Shown here: positions 1 through 5,541 of the stretch, one piece after another
Layout: each line of letters begins with the position of its first letter
Numbering within the stretch: the first letter of the stretch is position 1
Origin: Caldifarciminota bacterium
Lineage (GTDB): Bacteria; Hydrothermota; Tepidihabitantia; SM23-42
Direction: 5' to 3'
Assembly (NCBI GenBank): GCA_030671005.1
Contig: DAOVAN010000052.1
Location: 1-9,995 of the forward strand
Length of the DNA: 9,995 nt
Notes under the pieces: model-generated
What the model was told of the DNA's origin: nothing
The model's database searches: none
The model's input: only the letters and a program-made list of their open reading frames with translations
Translations under genes and position numbers: made by a program

Positions 1-244
1 CTATGCTGATCGTCTCATAGACATTTTGCTCACACCCACCAAGCGCCTGTTCAAATGTAGTCCTGTCGTTGTTACGTATATAAAAACGGGCAGGTGTTGA
101 AAAATCGAACCGGGGATGGAAAGCAAGATAATGGTCTTGCATGAGGTCCTTAATTGATTCCGCCCGCTTATTTATGCTGTTTGTTTCACACGCGTTTAGT
201 TCACAACCGGTGATCACCTGACTCAACAGAAACAAAAACAGCAT
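1..244 (-). CDS. Putative lipoprotein, N-terminal 81 residues (3' end beyond window)
   Basis: The reading frame opens at an ATG (244-242) and stays open to the left edge. The first residues, MLFLFLLSQVITGCELNAC, form a short hydrophobic segment ending in I-T-G-C, which fits a lipobox with Cys14 as the lipidated residue, so the product would be exported and anchored in a membrane. The n-region lacks Lys or Arg, which weakens the call. The rest is polar with several aromatic residues (for example AFHPRFDFSTPARFYIRNN) and I do not recognise a family. There is no Shine-Dalgarno sequence at a normal distance, and a promoter immediately upstream would place the transcript start on the ATG, suggesting a leaderless message. 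Upstream in-frame TTG (277-275) and GTG (286-284) are alternative starts, but the TTG lies inside the -35 box. The upstream frame is closed by a stop at 304-302. Function is unknown. Confidence 0.6.
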   Translation of the reverse strand, partial: MLFLFLLSQVITGCELNACETNSINKRAESIKDLMQDHYLAFHPRFDFSTPARFYIRNNDRTTFEQALGGCEQNVYETISI

Positions 245-249
245 GTCGA

Positions 250-277
250 ATTGTAGCAGAATTCCACCGACTGTCAA
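250..277 (-). promoter_or_regulatory. Sigma70-type promoter for the putative lipoprotein gene
   Basis: On the minus strand TTGACA (277-272) is followed after exactly 16 bp by TACAAT (255-250). All six -35 bases and five of six -10 bases match consensus. A start site 6-8 nt downstream would fall at about 244-242, on the ATG of the lipoprotein frame. Confidence 0.65.
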
Positions 278-287
278 CCTACACACG

Positions 288-368
288 AGGAGTCGAAGGG
301 TCTAAAAGTCGCAGAGATACAAACAGGAGTCGAAGGGTCGAAAGGTCGCAGGGTCTAAGAGTCAGAAT
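288..368 (+). repeat. Array of GTC-headed 8-bp units in two blocks
   Basis: Two blocks share a 27-nt unit (288-314 and 325-351) starting AGGAGTCGAAGGGTC, differing at two positions and spaced 37 bp apart. Within each block GTC recurs every 8 bp: at 292, 300 and 308, then at 329, 337, 345, 353 and 361. The second block reads GTCGAAGG, GTCGAAAG, GTCGCAGG, GTCTAAGA, GTCAGAAT. The units decay toward the right. It is too short and too degenerate for a CRISPR array. Confidence 0.75.
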
Positions 369-395
369 ACGAGATGCGGGTTGCGGGATACGCGA

Positions 396-423
396 TGTCG
401 GAGCGTAGCGGAGACCCCGCACC
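396..423 (+). repeat. GC-rich repeat, copy A
   Basis: This 28-nt stretch begins TGTCGGAGCGTA and ends GGAGACCCCGCACC. It matches copy B (500-527) at all but two adjacent central bases (GC here, AT there). The sequence to its left (roughly 375-388) contains GGGTTGCGGG, which is partly complementary to the CCCCGCACCC right end, so this copy may also fold. Confidence 0.75.
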
Positions 424-491
424 CTTGCTTCACACATATTCTGAACATTGTAGTTGCCCAATTCATTGGGCTTCCAGTAACAGTGTCAAAG

Positions 492-533
492 AGTAAAGGT
501 GTCGGAGCGTAATGGAGACCCCGCACCTTTACT
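492..533 (+). repeat. GC-rich repeat, copy B, with hairpin arms
   Basis: The 28-nt core (500-527) sits in an inverted repeat. AGTAAAGGTG (492-501) pairs with CACCTTTACT (524-533), and after one unpaired T, CGG (503-505) pairs with CCG (521-523), leaving a 15-nt loop. No T-run follows on either strand, so it does not look like an intrinsic terminator. Confidence 0.7.
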
Positions 534-613
534 GGCGCGTACATTATGATAATGTAATGTGCCCAATGTGTATAGTGCATTCTCTATCTGTGTAATGGAT
601 GATAGTGTTAGCT

Positions 614-646
614 AAAGGTGCGGGGCGGGATTACTTCGTCGCACTT
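614..646 (-). repeat. GC-rich repeat, degenerate inverted copy C
   Basis: AAAGGTGCGGGG (614-625) is the exact reverse complement of the right end of copy B (CCCCGCACCTTT), and the central ATTAC and the CGTCGCACTT end also resemble the reverse complement of B. It lies immediately upstream of, and its right end overlaps, the -35 box of the small basic protein's promoter. Confidence 0.5.
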
Positions 647-672
647 GACTTAACGGGATTTTGCTATATAAT
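645..672 (+). promoter_or_regulatory. Sigma70-type promoter for the small basic ribosomal protein
   Basis: TTGACT (645-650) and TATAAT (667-672) are separated by 16 bp. Five of six -35 bases and all -10 bases match consensus. The expected start site is near 679, giving a leader of about 24 nt with a strong Shine-Dalgarno sequence (TAAGGAGG, 688-695). Confidence 0.85.
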
Positions 673-702
673 ACGAACAGCAAGTCTTAAGGAGGTTATG
701 AT

Positions 703-798
703 ATGCCTTGTGGAAGGAAAAGAAAAAGAAAAAAGATTAAAAAACATAAATTGAAGAAACGAAGAAAAAGGGACCGTCACAAGAAAAAGCTAAGATAG
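703..798 (+). CDS. Small basic ribosomal-type protein, bS22/mS38 (AURKAIP1/COX24 C-terminal domain) family
   Basis: This 31-residue protein starts MPCGRKRKRKKIKKHKLKKR and ends RHKKKLR; more than two thirds of its residues are Lys, Arg or His. The pattern MP-x-G-[KR]KRKR-KI-x-x-HK-x-KKR-x-[RK]-(x)-RHKKK matches the tiny proteins annotated as AURKAIP1/COX24-domain proteins in many bacteria, related to mycobacterial bS22 and mitochondrial mS38, which sit near the decoding centre of the small ribosomal subunit. The ATG at 703 is chosen because TAAGGAGG (688-695) lies 7 nt upstream. An ATG at 698 gives an unrelated 18-residue frame and is too close to the Shine-Dalgarno sequence. The gene has its own promoter and its own terminator, so it is a single-gene transcript, as expected for a highly expressed ribosomal component. 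Family assignment is by recognition of the sequence pattern. Confidence 0.82.
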   Translation: MPCGRKRKRKKIKKHKLKKRRKRDRHKKKLR

Positions 799-827
799 GT
801 TTACGTATTTAGTAGTATTTCGGAGTA

Positions 828-1598
828 TTACGTGGTATTCTCCTTAAGGAGAATACCACGTTTTGATGTTTTTATGAACTCAAGAAACTCACGCGAATAG
901 CGTGAGCTTCTCTGCTCCAAAATCTGCATGCATTCTGTGAGATTGTTATTAGAATAATAGACAATTCTCAATATATTCTTTATCTCTTCGATCTCCTCCC
1001 ATTGAAAACTGCTGCGTAGCAAACCAGTCGTGTTCAGACAGCAAACCCTGGCGCTGTTGCCGCTCGCTAACAGATAGGGTGGCAGATCCTTGCTCAAGTA
1101 GGACTTCGCACCGAGCATGGCATACTGGCCGACGCGGCAGAATTGATGTATACCTGCGTGTCCACCGATATTGGCGTGATCACCAATCTCAACATAGCCG
1201 CCTAACTGAGCAATGCTCGATATCACCACGTTATCTCCGATTTTGATATTATGAGCAACGTGCACATAGGTCATAATAAAATTATTGTTACCGATGACCG
1301 TTTCATTCCCCTCGCCTGTTGCCCGTGACACGGTGGCGTATTCCCTTATGACATTCTTATCACCGACGATACAGCGTGAACGCTCGCCTTCGAAGTGATA
1401 GTCTTGAGGATCAACGCCGATTTGAGCACCCGCACTTATAACATTACCCCTGCCTATCAGTGTTCCGTTACGGATTATAACATGACTGCCGATCCTCGTG
1501 TGTGCGCCTATCGTGACATCGTCTTCGATGACGGAGTATGGCCCGATGCTCACTGATTGGTCGATCTGTGCTTTCTTACTTACCCCAGAATGCGTCAT
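828..1598 (-). CDS. lpxA: Acyl-ACP--UDP-N-acetylglucosamine O-acyltransferase LpxA
   Basis: LpxA transfers a 3-hydroxyacyl chain from acyl carrier protein to UDP-GlcNAc, the first step of lipid A synthesis, as a cytoplasmic trimer. The 256-residue product is close to E. coli LpxA (262 aa). Residues 10-175 are left-handed beta-helix hexapeptide repeats and the rest is the helical C-terminal domain. By alignment from memory with the E. coli enzyme, the catalytic base His125 is His116 (in YVHVAHN), His122 is His113, His160 is His151 (HQFC), Asn198 is Asn189 and Arg204 is Arg195. Differences are Lys76 to His68, His99 to Ser91, His144 to Tyr135, and the acyl-ruler Gly173 to Ala164. The ATG at 1598 is chosen over an upstream in-frame start at 1646 because it follows the fabZ stop by one base and fits the family's N-terminus. 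The last ten residues lie in a transcription terminator palindrome. No lpxB follows. Confidence 0.93.
   Translation of the reverse strand: MTHSGVSKKAQIDQSVSIGPYSVIEDDVTIGAHTRIGSHVIIRNGTLIGRGNVISAGAQIGVDPQDYHFEGERSRCIVGDKNVIREYATVSRATGEGNETVIGNNNFIMTYVHVAHNIKIGDNVVISSIAQLGGYVEIGDHANIGGHAGIHQFCRVGQYAMLGAKSYLSKDLPPYLLASGNSARVCCLNTTGLLRSSFQWEEIEEIKNILRIVYYSNNNLTECMQILEQRSSRYSREFLEFIKTSKRGILLKENTT
830..873 (+). terminator. Intrinsic terminator of the small basic protein gene, overlapping the end of lpxA
   Basis: Positions 830-861 are a perfect 32-nt palindrome centred on CCTTAAGG, giving a stem of about 14 bp with a TTAA loop. On the plus strand it is followed by TTTTGATGTTTTT (861-873), a typical U-rich tail. 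On the minus strand the hairpin is followed by TAATACTCCGAAA, with no U-tract, so termination of the lpxA transcript here is less certain. Confidence 0.8.
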
Positions 1599-1599
1599 A

Positions 1600-2013
1600 T
1601 CACTCTTTAATCCCGGCGAGTATTGTTGCCTCGCAGGCGATCTCACCCCCGACTTTGGCCGTCCCAGAAATCTTCACCACCCGGCCACGGTCCTGAATCA
1701 CTTCGACCTCGAGCATCAATTCATCGCCAGGCTTCACAATCTTCCGAAACCTCGCCTTGTCTATTGCCATGAACAGGGGAGTCGCATTTTCACGTTTGCG
1801 CAAAAGCATCACCCCACCGGCCTGAGCTATTGCTTCCACCATCAAAACACCAGGCATTATTGGCTCACCCGGAAAATGACCGGCAAAGAAATACTCATCA
1901 GACCGGATGTTCCTCTTGGCGACTATTCTCTTATCACTGATTTCCAAGACCTCATCAACGAACAAAAACGGCGGGCGATGAGGCAATATCTTCTTGATCC
2001 CCTCAATATCCAT
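1600..2013 (-). CDS. fabZ: 3-hydroxyacyl-[acyl-carrier-protein] dehydratase FabZ
   Basis: FabZ dehydrates 3-hydroxyacyl-ACP to trans-2-enoyl-ACP in fatty acid elongation, in the cytoplasm. It competes with LpxA for 3-hydroxyacyl-ACP, which explains their usual adjacency. The 137-residue protein is a single hot-dog fold. The conserved start (ILPHRPPFLFVD), the catalytic His46 in AGHFPGEPIMPGV, Glu60 in MVEAIAQ, and the FMAIDKARFRKIVKPGD strand are all present. I chose the ATG at 2013 because GAGGTG (2023-2018) sits 4 nt upstream; a GTG at 2025 would add four residues but use up that site. It ends one base before lpxA, so the two are surely co-transcribed. The 42-bp gap to the upstream PHP gene has no clear promoter. 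Confidence 0.95.
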   Translation of the reverse strand: MDIEGIKKILPHRPPFLFVDEVLEISDKRIVAKRNIRSDEYFFAGHFPGEPIMPGVLMVEAIAQAGGVMLLRKRENATPLFMAIDKARFRKIVKPGDELMLEVEVIQDRGRVVKISGTAKVGGEIACEATILAGIKE

Positions 2014-2055
2014 TATACACCTCACAGTTCAAACCCATTCTCATTCTTGGCGGTT

Positions 2056-2907
2056 TCAGCCATGCGGGCAATGATTTTTGTAATCCTTTAGTCGCTGCAC
2101 CTCTTCCTTGCCGCACCCGCACTTGCCAATCTGAAGACTAGAACGCCGGTGACCGTGACAATCTGAGCCTCCGGTCATTAGCAAGCCCTTACTCGAAGCC
2201 ATTTCGTAAAGTTCTTGTTGGCACGCGGTCGAGTGTTCTGGATGCCACACCTCGATACCAACCGCGCCATCGTCCACAAGACTTTTGATCAAGTCTGTAT
2301 CGTCGTATATGCCTGGATGTGCAATGACTGGAATGCCGTTCCATTCTTTGATTCGCTCCACCAACTGCCTGGGATCAACACTCATCTTTGGTTCATAGTA
2401 GGGTGAGTGATAGCTAAGGAAGCGTACGAAAGCCTCTCTTATTGTTTGTACGTAGCCATGTTCCCTTAATGCCTCGGCAATATGAGGTCTTCCCAATGCA
2501 CTATTCTTGGCAATGGCCCTCATCCGGTCGAAGTCGACTTTGATGCCATCGTGGGACAGTTTTTCTATAATCTTTTTCGCTCGCTTGATCCGGTGTTCAC
2601 GCAGTTTAGCCAAGAAGTCGAGCAGGGCACCATTATCATGGTCGATGTAATACGCGAGAATGTGCACGTCAAGTTCCCCGACATTGGAACTCATCTCGAC
2701 CGCCGGTATTAGCTCGACCTCTTTATGATCTACATCCTTCAATTCTTCTATTGCCATAACCGAATCATGGTCGGTTATCGCGATAGCCTTCAGGCCTATC
2801 TCGCCACAATACTGCACTACCTCTAATGGTAATAGCAGACCATCAGAACAACTGGAGTGTATGTGTAAATCTGCGTAGTTTTGATTTTGAGGAAACGCTG
2901 GCGTCAA
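2056..2907 (-). CDS. PHP-domain metal-dependent phosphoesterase (TrpH/YciV, RNase AM-like)
   Basis: This 283-residue protein has the full set of PHP metal ligands: DLHIHSSCSDG (residues 13-23; His15, His17, Asp22), ITDHD (Asp46, His47), Glu71, GRPH (His142), IAHPG (His197), EVWHPEH (His222) and GGSDCHG (Asp249, His251). Relatives of this length act on 3',5'-bisphosphonucleotides or trim RNA from the 5' end; the exact substrate cannot be read from sequence. Residues 85-160 are the helical insertion typical of the TrpH group. The C-terminus carries a small Cys cluster (Cys263, Cys265, Cys280). The start is a TTG (2907-2905) that overlaps the stop of the upstream ATPase gene by 4 nt (TTGA) and is preceded by AAAGGA. 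No later Met or Val start precedes the first PHP motif. The overlap indicates translational coupling to the ATPase. Confidence 0.88.
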   Translation of the reverse strand: MTPAFPQNQNYADLHIHSSCSDGLLLPLEVVQYCGEIGLKAIAITDHDSVMAIEELKDVDHKEVELIPAVEMSSNVGELDVHILAYYIDHDNGALLDFLAKLREHRIKRAKKIIEKLSHDGIKVDFDRMRAIAKNSALGRPHIAEALREHGYVQTIREAFVRFLSYHSPYYEPKMSVDPRQLVERIKEWNGIPVIAHPGIYDDTDLIKSLVDDGAVGIEVWHPEHSTACQQELYEMASSKGLLMTGGSDCHGHRRSSLQIGKCGCGKEEVQRLKDYKNHCPHG

Positions 2908-3728
2908 GTTTCCTTTGTCAGAAGGCCTAGGTCTTGCACCACATCATCAATGATCTTCACATCAATCGCTGCCCTCTTCAACAAGTAACCCTCGAAAAGG
3001 GCGTTATCACAGATTGCATTTATCGTCCGCGGATTTCCTTTTGAATACAGATAGATTGCCCTCATCGCTTCCCGGCTGAAAAGTTCTCTCAAGCAACCGG
3101 CGACCCGAAGACGGTGTAATACATAATTGTATGTCGCCTGTTCTTCAAGCGGCTCCAACACACAGCGAATCGCGATGCGCTGATACAGCGGGGGATCGAG
3201 TTTCAAATAATTCTCGGTTTCAGGCAGGCCGAAGAGAATAAAATTGAGAAGCTTACCACGTTCCGATTCGAGATTGAGCAACCCCCGTATTTCTTCCATG
3301 ATTTCCTTGCTCCGCAGCATATTCGCCTCATCGATTAGTATCACGACCTTCCGCTTCTTTTGTGCAAATTCCAGAAGACGATGATACACTGCGGTGATGA
3401 TTTCGATCTTGTCTTCTGAGCTGTTCCCTATCTCCAGCATGAGAGCAAGTTTCTTCAAGAACCATAAAGACGTTATTTCCGAATGTATGATCACCAGGAG
3501 AGTTGCTTCTACCTCCTCACTAATGAGCTGATCCAACAACCGCCGGGACAGGGTGGTCTTCCCGGTACCGATGGCGCCGACCAACAAGGCGAGTCCTTTT
3601 TCGGTCTCAACCGCATGGGACAGTTTGAGTAGTGCCTTCGAATGCTGCGGTGAATCGTAATAGAACTTCTCATCGGCAGCGGAACTGAAAGGATGTTCTC
3701 TGAGATTATAAAATGATTCGTAACCCAT
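2904..3728 (-). CDS. ExeA/GspA-type AAA ATPase, copy 1
   Basis: This 274-residue protein is a stand-alone ATPase domain of the ExeA/GspA (AAA_22) type. Walker A is GAIGTGKTT (51-59), Walker B VVILIDEAN (128-136, Asp133-Glu134), the arginine-finger region QRIAIR (Arg184), and sensor 2 GNPRTIN (Arg234). The N-terminal FYNLREHPFSSAADEKFYY segment matches the conserved ExeA opening (F-x-L-x-x-x-PF-x-x-x-x-D). There is no transmembrane helix and no peptidoglycan-binding domain, both of which full-length ExeA has, so it should be a cytoplasmic ATP-driven switch or remodelling protein. It lies 7 nt after TPR protein 1 and overlaps the PHP gene by 4 nt. It is clearly paralogous to the ATPase at 5541-6362, at roughly 40-50 percent identity by eye and nearly equal length. 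Its partner is most likely the adjacent TPR protein, which is an inference. Confidence 0.87.
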   Translation of the reverse strand: MGYESFYNLREHPFSSAADEKFYYDSPQHSKALLKLSHAVETEKGLALLVGAIGTGKTTLSRRLLDQLISEEVEATLLVIIHSEITSLWFLKKLALMLEIGNSSEDKIEIITAVYHRLLEFAQKKRKVVILIDEANMLRSKEIMEEIRGLLNLESERGKLLNFILFGLPETENYLKLDPPLYQRIAIRCVLEPLEEQATYNYVLHRLRVAGCLRELFSREAMRAIYLYSKGNPRTINAICDNALFEGYLLKRAAIDVKIIDDVVQDLGLLTKET

Positions 3729-3735
3729 TAGGTCT

Positions 3736-5541
3736 TTACAGGTAGGTGATCTTCGACTTCTTGTCTACCCCTTTACGCTCTTTTGTAGAACTTTTGTCTT
3801 CTGATATATCTCCCGACGCATTCTTGCGTCTTTTTTCTAACTCATCAGTAACCCTCTGTTTTAGCTGCAGTATCTTTTTATTCAATGCGGGGACCTTCTT
3901 GTCGATGTTATAGGCATCAACATAAGACTTCAGGGCACTCTTGAGGTCATTCTTATCTTCATAACAATTACCCAACAGGAAATGAATACCGAAGTACTCC
4001 TGTTCAGGATGCCCCTCGATTTTCAATCCTTCAGTCAACACTCGCTCTGCATCATCGGGCTTATCGTATTCAAGATAACAAGAACCCGTCATCTCAAGCG
4101 CTTTAAGTCTGAGCGCCTCATCTTTCACTGCGATCTCAAACTCCTCTATTGCTTCCTGATACAAACCCATGCCCTTATAGGCAACGCCGAGGTCGTAGTG
4201 TGAATGATAGTCTCCTTCGCCAATGGATTCGAAGACTTCGCGGCGAAACTCCGACACCAACTCCTCGATACTCTGTATTGTCTCAGCTTTTGCCTCACTC
4301 TGCTCGATCCTGAGGACCTCACCGAGGTCGACAGAAGCTGACGTTTTTTCCAGCGGCACAAGCCGCTCCTTCGCCACGGCATTATCAGGATCTAACTTCA
4401 AAATATCGCGATATACTTTTTGGGCTTCACTCTTAGCCTCACGTCGGCCTAACGCTTCGGCTAATTCAAGCATGAAGGTGACTTTCATATCGTCATCATT
4501 CTTCATGCGGGCAATCTCGACAAGATGCTGCCGGGATTTCAGATCGAAAGGTCTCAATTCAGCAATTCTTTTGTTCAAATGGGTCGCCTTCTCATAGTCT
4601 TTATTCTGCCAGGCCTCCTGCTCAGCATCACGAAAACAATCAATCGCCTCCTCAGTGGAATCCAGCTTCAGGTACAGTTCACCCAGTTCAATCGTCTTGT
4701 CGATCTCAGAGAGGCTTTCGACAATATTAACTCCGTGTGTTGAACGCCGCTCCTCATCCTTGAGGAGCTCTGCTACCTCTGGTGACACGATATCCTCAAT
4801 CGAAATATCTCCCTTGATCTCTTTTTCCTCTTCAACCTCTTTCGCCTCCTCAACCTCTGCTACTTCTTCAGCTCGAGTTTCTTTGACCTCCTTTACCTCC
4901 TCGATCTCTTCTGCTATCTCCTCTTTTTTCTCCTCGGGAACGGCTTCTTTCACCTCGCGCTCGATTTTTTCCTTTTCCTCGAGTATTGTTTCCTTCCTCT
5001 TCTCATGCTTTGTCTCTATCTGCTTTGCCTTCTCTAACAACTCAGAGCCGCGGTCTTTCTGCCCCACTTGTTCATATATCGCGGAAATTGTTTTGAGTAT
5101 TCTGGGATTATTGGGCACGAGTTCCCTGATCATGTCATAAGTCGTTAGGGCTGTGTCCAGATCATTTGCCTTGCGCTTTCGGTCCGCATACTCAAGGAGA
5201 TAGTTTGCGGCTTCACCCCGCTGATCCAATTCTCTGTGCAACTCGCCCAGCAGGCCGTAAATCTCAGTACGGTTCTTGTCGAATCTGAGAATCTTCTTAC
5301 AGAGGGCAATTGCATTGGGGTAGTAGGTTTCTTCCTTGAAAACCCGGGCGCCCTTCTCGTACACCTTCAACGCGGATTTCTGGCGATTCAACCTTACATA
5401 CAAGTCGCCCAGTTTATTGTACAAAGACCCCTCTTTGGGAAATTCCTCGAGTGCCTTCTCTATTTCGGCTATCGCGTCTTTCAACACACCCTTTGCCTCC
5501 AGCTCGGCAATCTTTCTCTTTAAATCAGCAAGCTCCGCCAT
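3736..5541 (-). CDS. TPR-repeat protein 1, with Glu/Lys-rich linker and C-terminal ITYL
   Basis: This 601-residue soluble scaffold has no signal peptide or membrane segment. Residues 1-175 hold TPR units (for example LYNKLGDLYVRLNRQKSAL at 40-58). Residues 180-245 are an extreme Glu/Lys run likely to form a long charged helix or disordered linker. More TPRs follow at about 280-400. A C-terminal four-helix-pair TPR block spans 427-565, opening with SEFRREVFESIGEGDYHSHY and LGVAYKGMGLYQEAIEEF. The tail is basic and Ser-rich and ends SKITYL. The ATG (5541) shares one base with the stop of the upstream ATPase (TAATG), and the next ATPase begins 7 nt downstream, so the gene is translationally coupled on one side and tightly packed on the other. 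It is a paralogue of the protein at 6377-8242. TPR arrays bind proteins; an ATPase partner is inferred from position. Confidence 0.87.
   Translation of the reverse strand: MAELADLKRKIAELEAKGVLKDAIAEIEKALEEFPKEGSLYNKLGDLYVRLNRQKSALKVYEKGARVFKEETYYPNAIALCKKILRFDKNRTEIYGLLGELHRELDQRGEAANYLLEYADRKRKANDLDTALTTYDMIRELVPNNPRILKTISAIYEQVGQKDRGSELLEKAKQIETKHEKRKETILEEKEKIEREVKEAVPEEKKEEIAEEIEEVKEVKETRAEEVAEVEEAKEVEEEKEIKGDISIEDIVSPEVAELLKDEERRSTHGVNIVESLSEIDKTIELGELYLKLDSTEEAIDCFRDAEQEAWQNKDYEKATHLNKRIAELRPFDLKSRQHLVEIARMKNDDDMKVTFMLELAEALGRREAKSEAQKVYRDILKLDPDNAVAKERLVPLEKTSASVDLGEVLRIEQSEAKAETIQSIEELVSEFRREVFESIGEGDYHSHYDLGVAYKGMGLYQEAIEEFEIAVKDEALRLKALEMTGSCYLEYDKPDDAERVLTEGLKIEGHPEQEYFGIHFLLGNCYEDKNDLKSALKSYVDAYNIDKKVPALNKKILQLKQRVTDELEKRRKNASGDISEDKSSTKERKGVDKKSKITYL

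Larger units (their letters stand above)
245..702. other. Gene-free, repeat-rich region between divergent genes
   Basis: No convincing gene lies here. Two open frames on the minus strand (279-461 and 362-580) are built from the repeats themselves: both contain the near-identical peptide VRGL[RH]YAPT, encoded by two copies of one repeat, and neither has a ribosome binding site. The region holds divergent promoters at each end, an octamer array (288-368), three copies of a GC-rich element (396-423, 492-533, 614-646) and two small perfect palindromes: GCCCAA-TTCA-TTGGGC at 456-471 and ACATTA-TGA-TAATGT at 541-555. Confidence 0.7.

Noticed and set aside
288..368. CRISPR array
   Set aside because: Units are 8 bp, degenerate, without unique spacers of constant length, and no cas genes are present.
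484..489. Minus-strand TTGACA in the intergenic region
   Set aside because: No acceptable -10 hexamer is found 15-19 bp downstream.
279..580. Two minus-strand open frames (279-461, 60 codons; 362-580, 72 codons) with shared peptide VRGL[RH]YAPT
   Set aside because: They are read through the intergenic repeats, the shared peptide is just the translated repeat, and neither has a ribosome binding site or a recognisable protein pattern.
2012..2039. TATAAT overlapping the fabZ start codon (2017-2012) as a promoter
   Set aside because: No -35-like hexamer lies 16-18 bp upstream (AATGGG at that place), and a start site would fall inside fabZ.
1498..2091. 197-codon plus-strand open frame across fabZ and lpxA
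   Set aside because: It lies antisense to two certain genes with catalytic motifs and shows no family features of its own.
4655..5140. 161-codon plus-strand open frame, very Ser-rich, opposite TPR protein 1
   Set aside because: It is the antisense shadow of the Glu/Lys-rich linker: GAG/GAA codons read backwards give Ser/Phe runs. The minus-strand frame has coherent TPR motifs.
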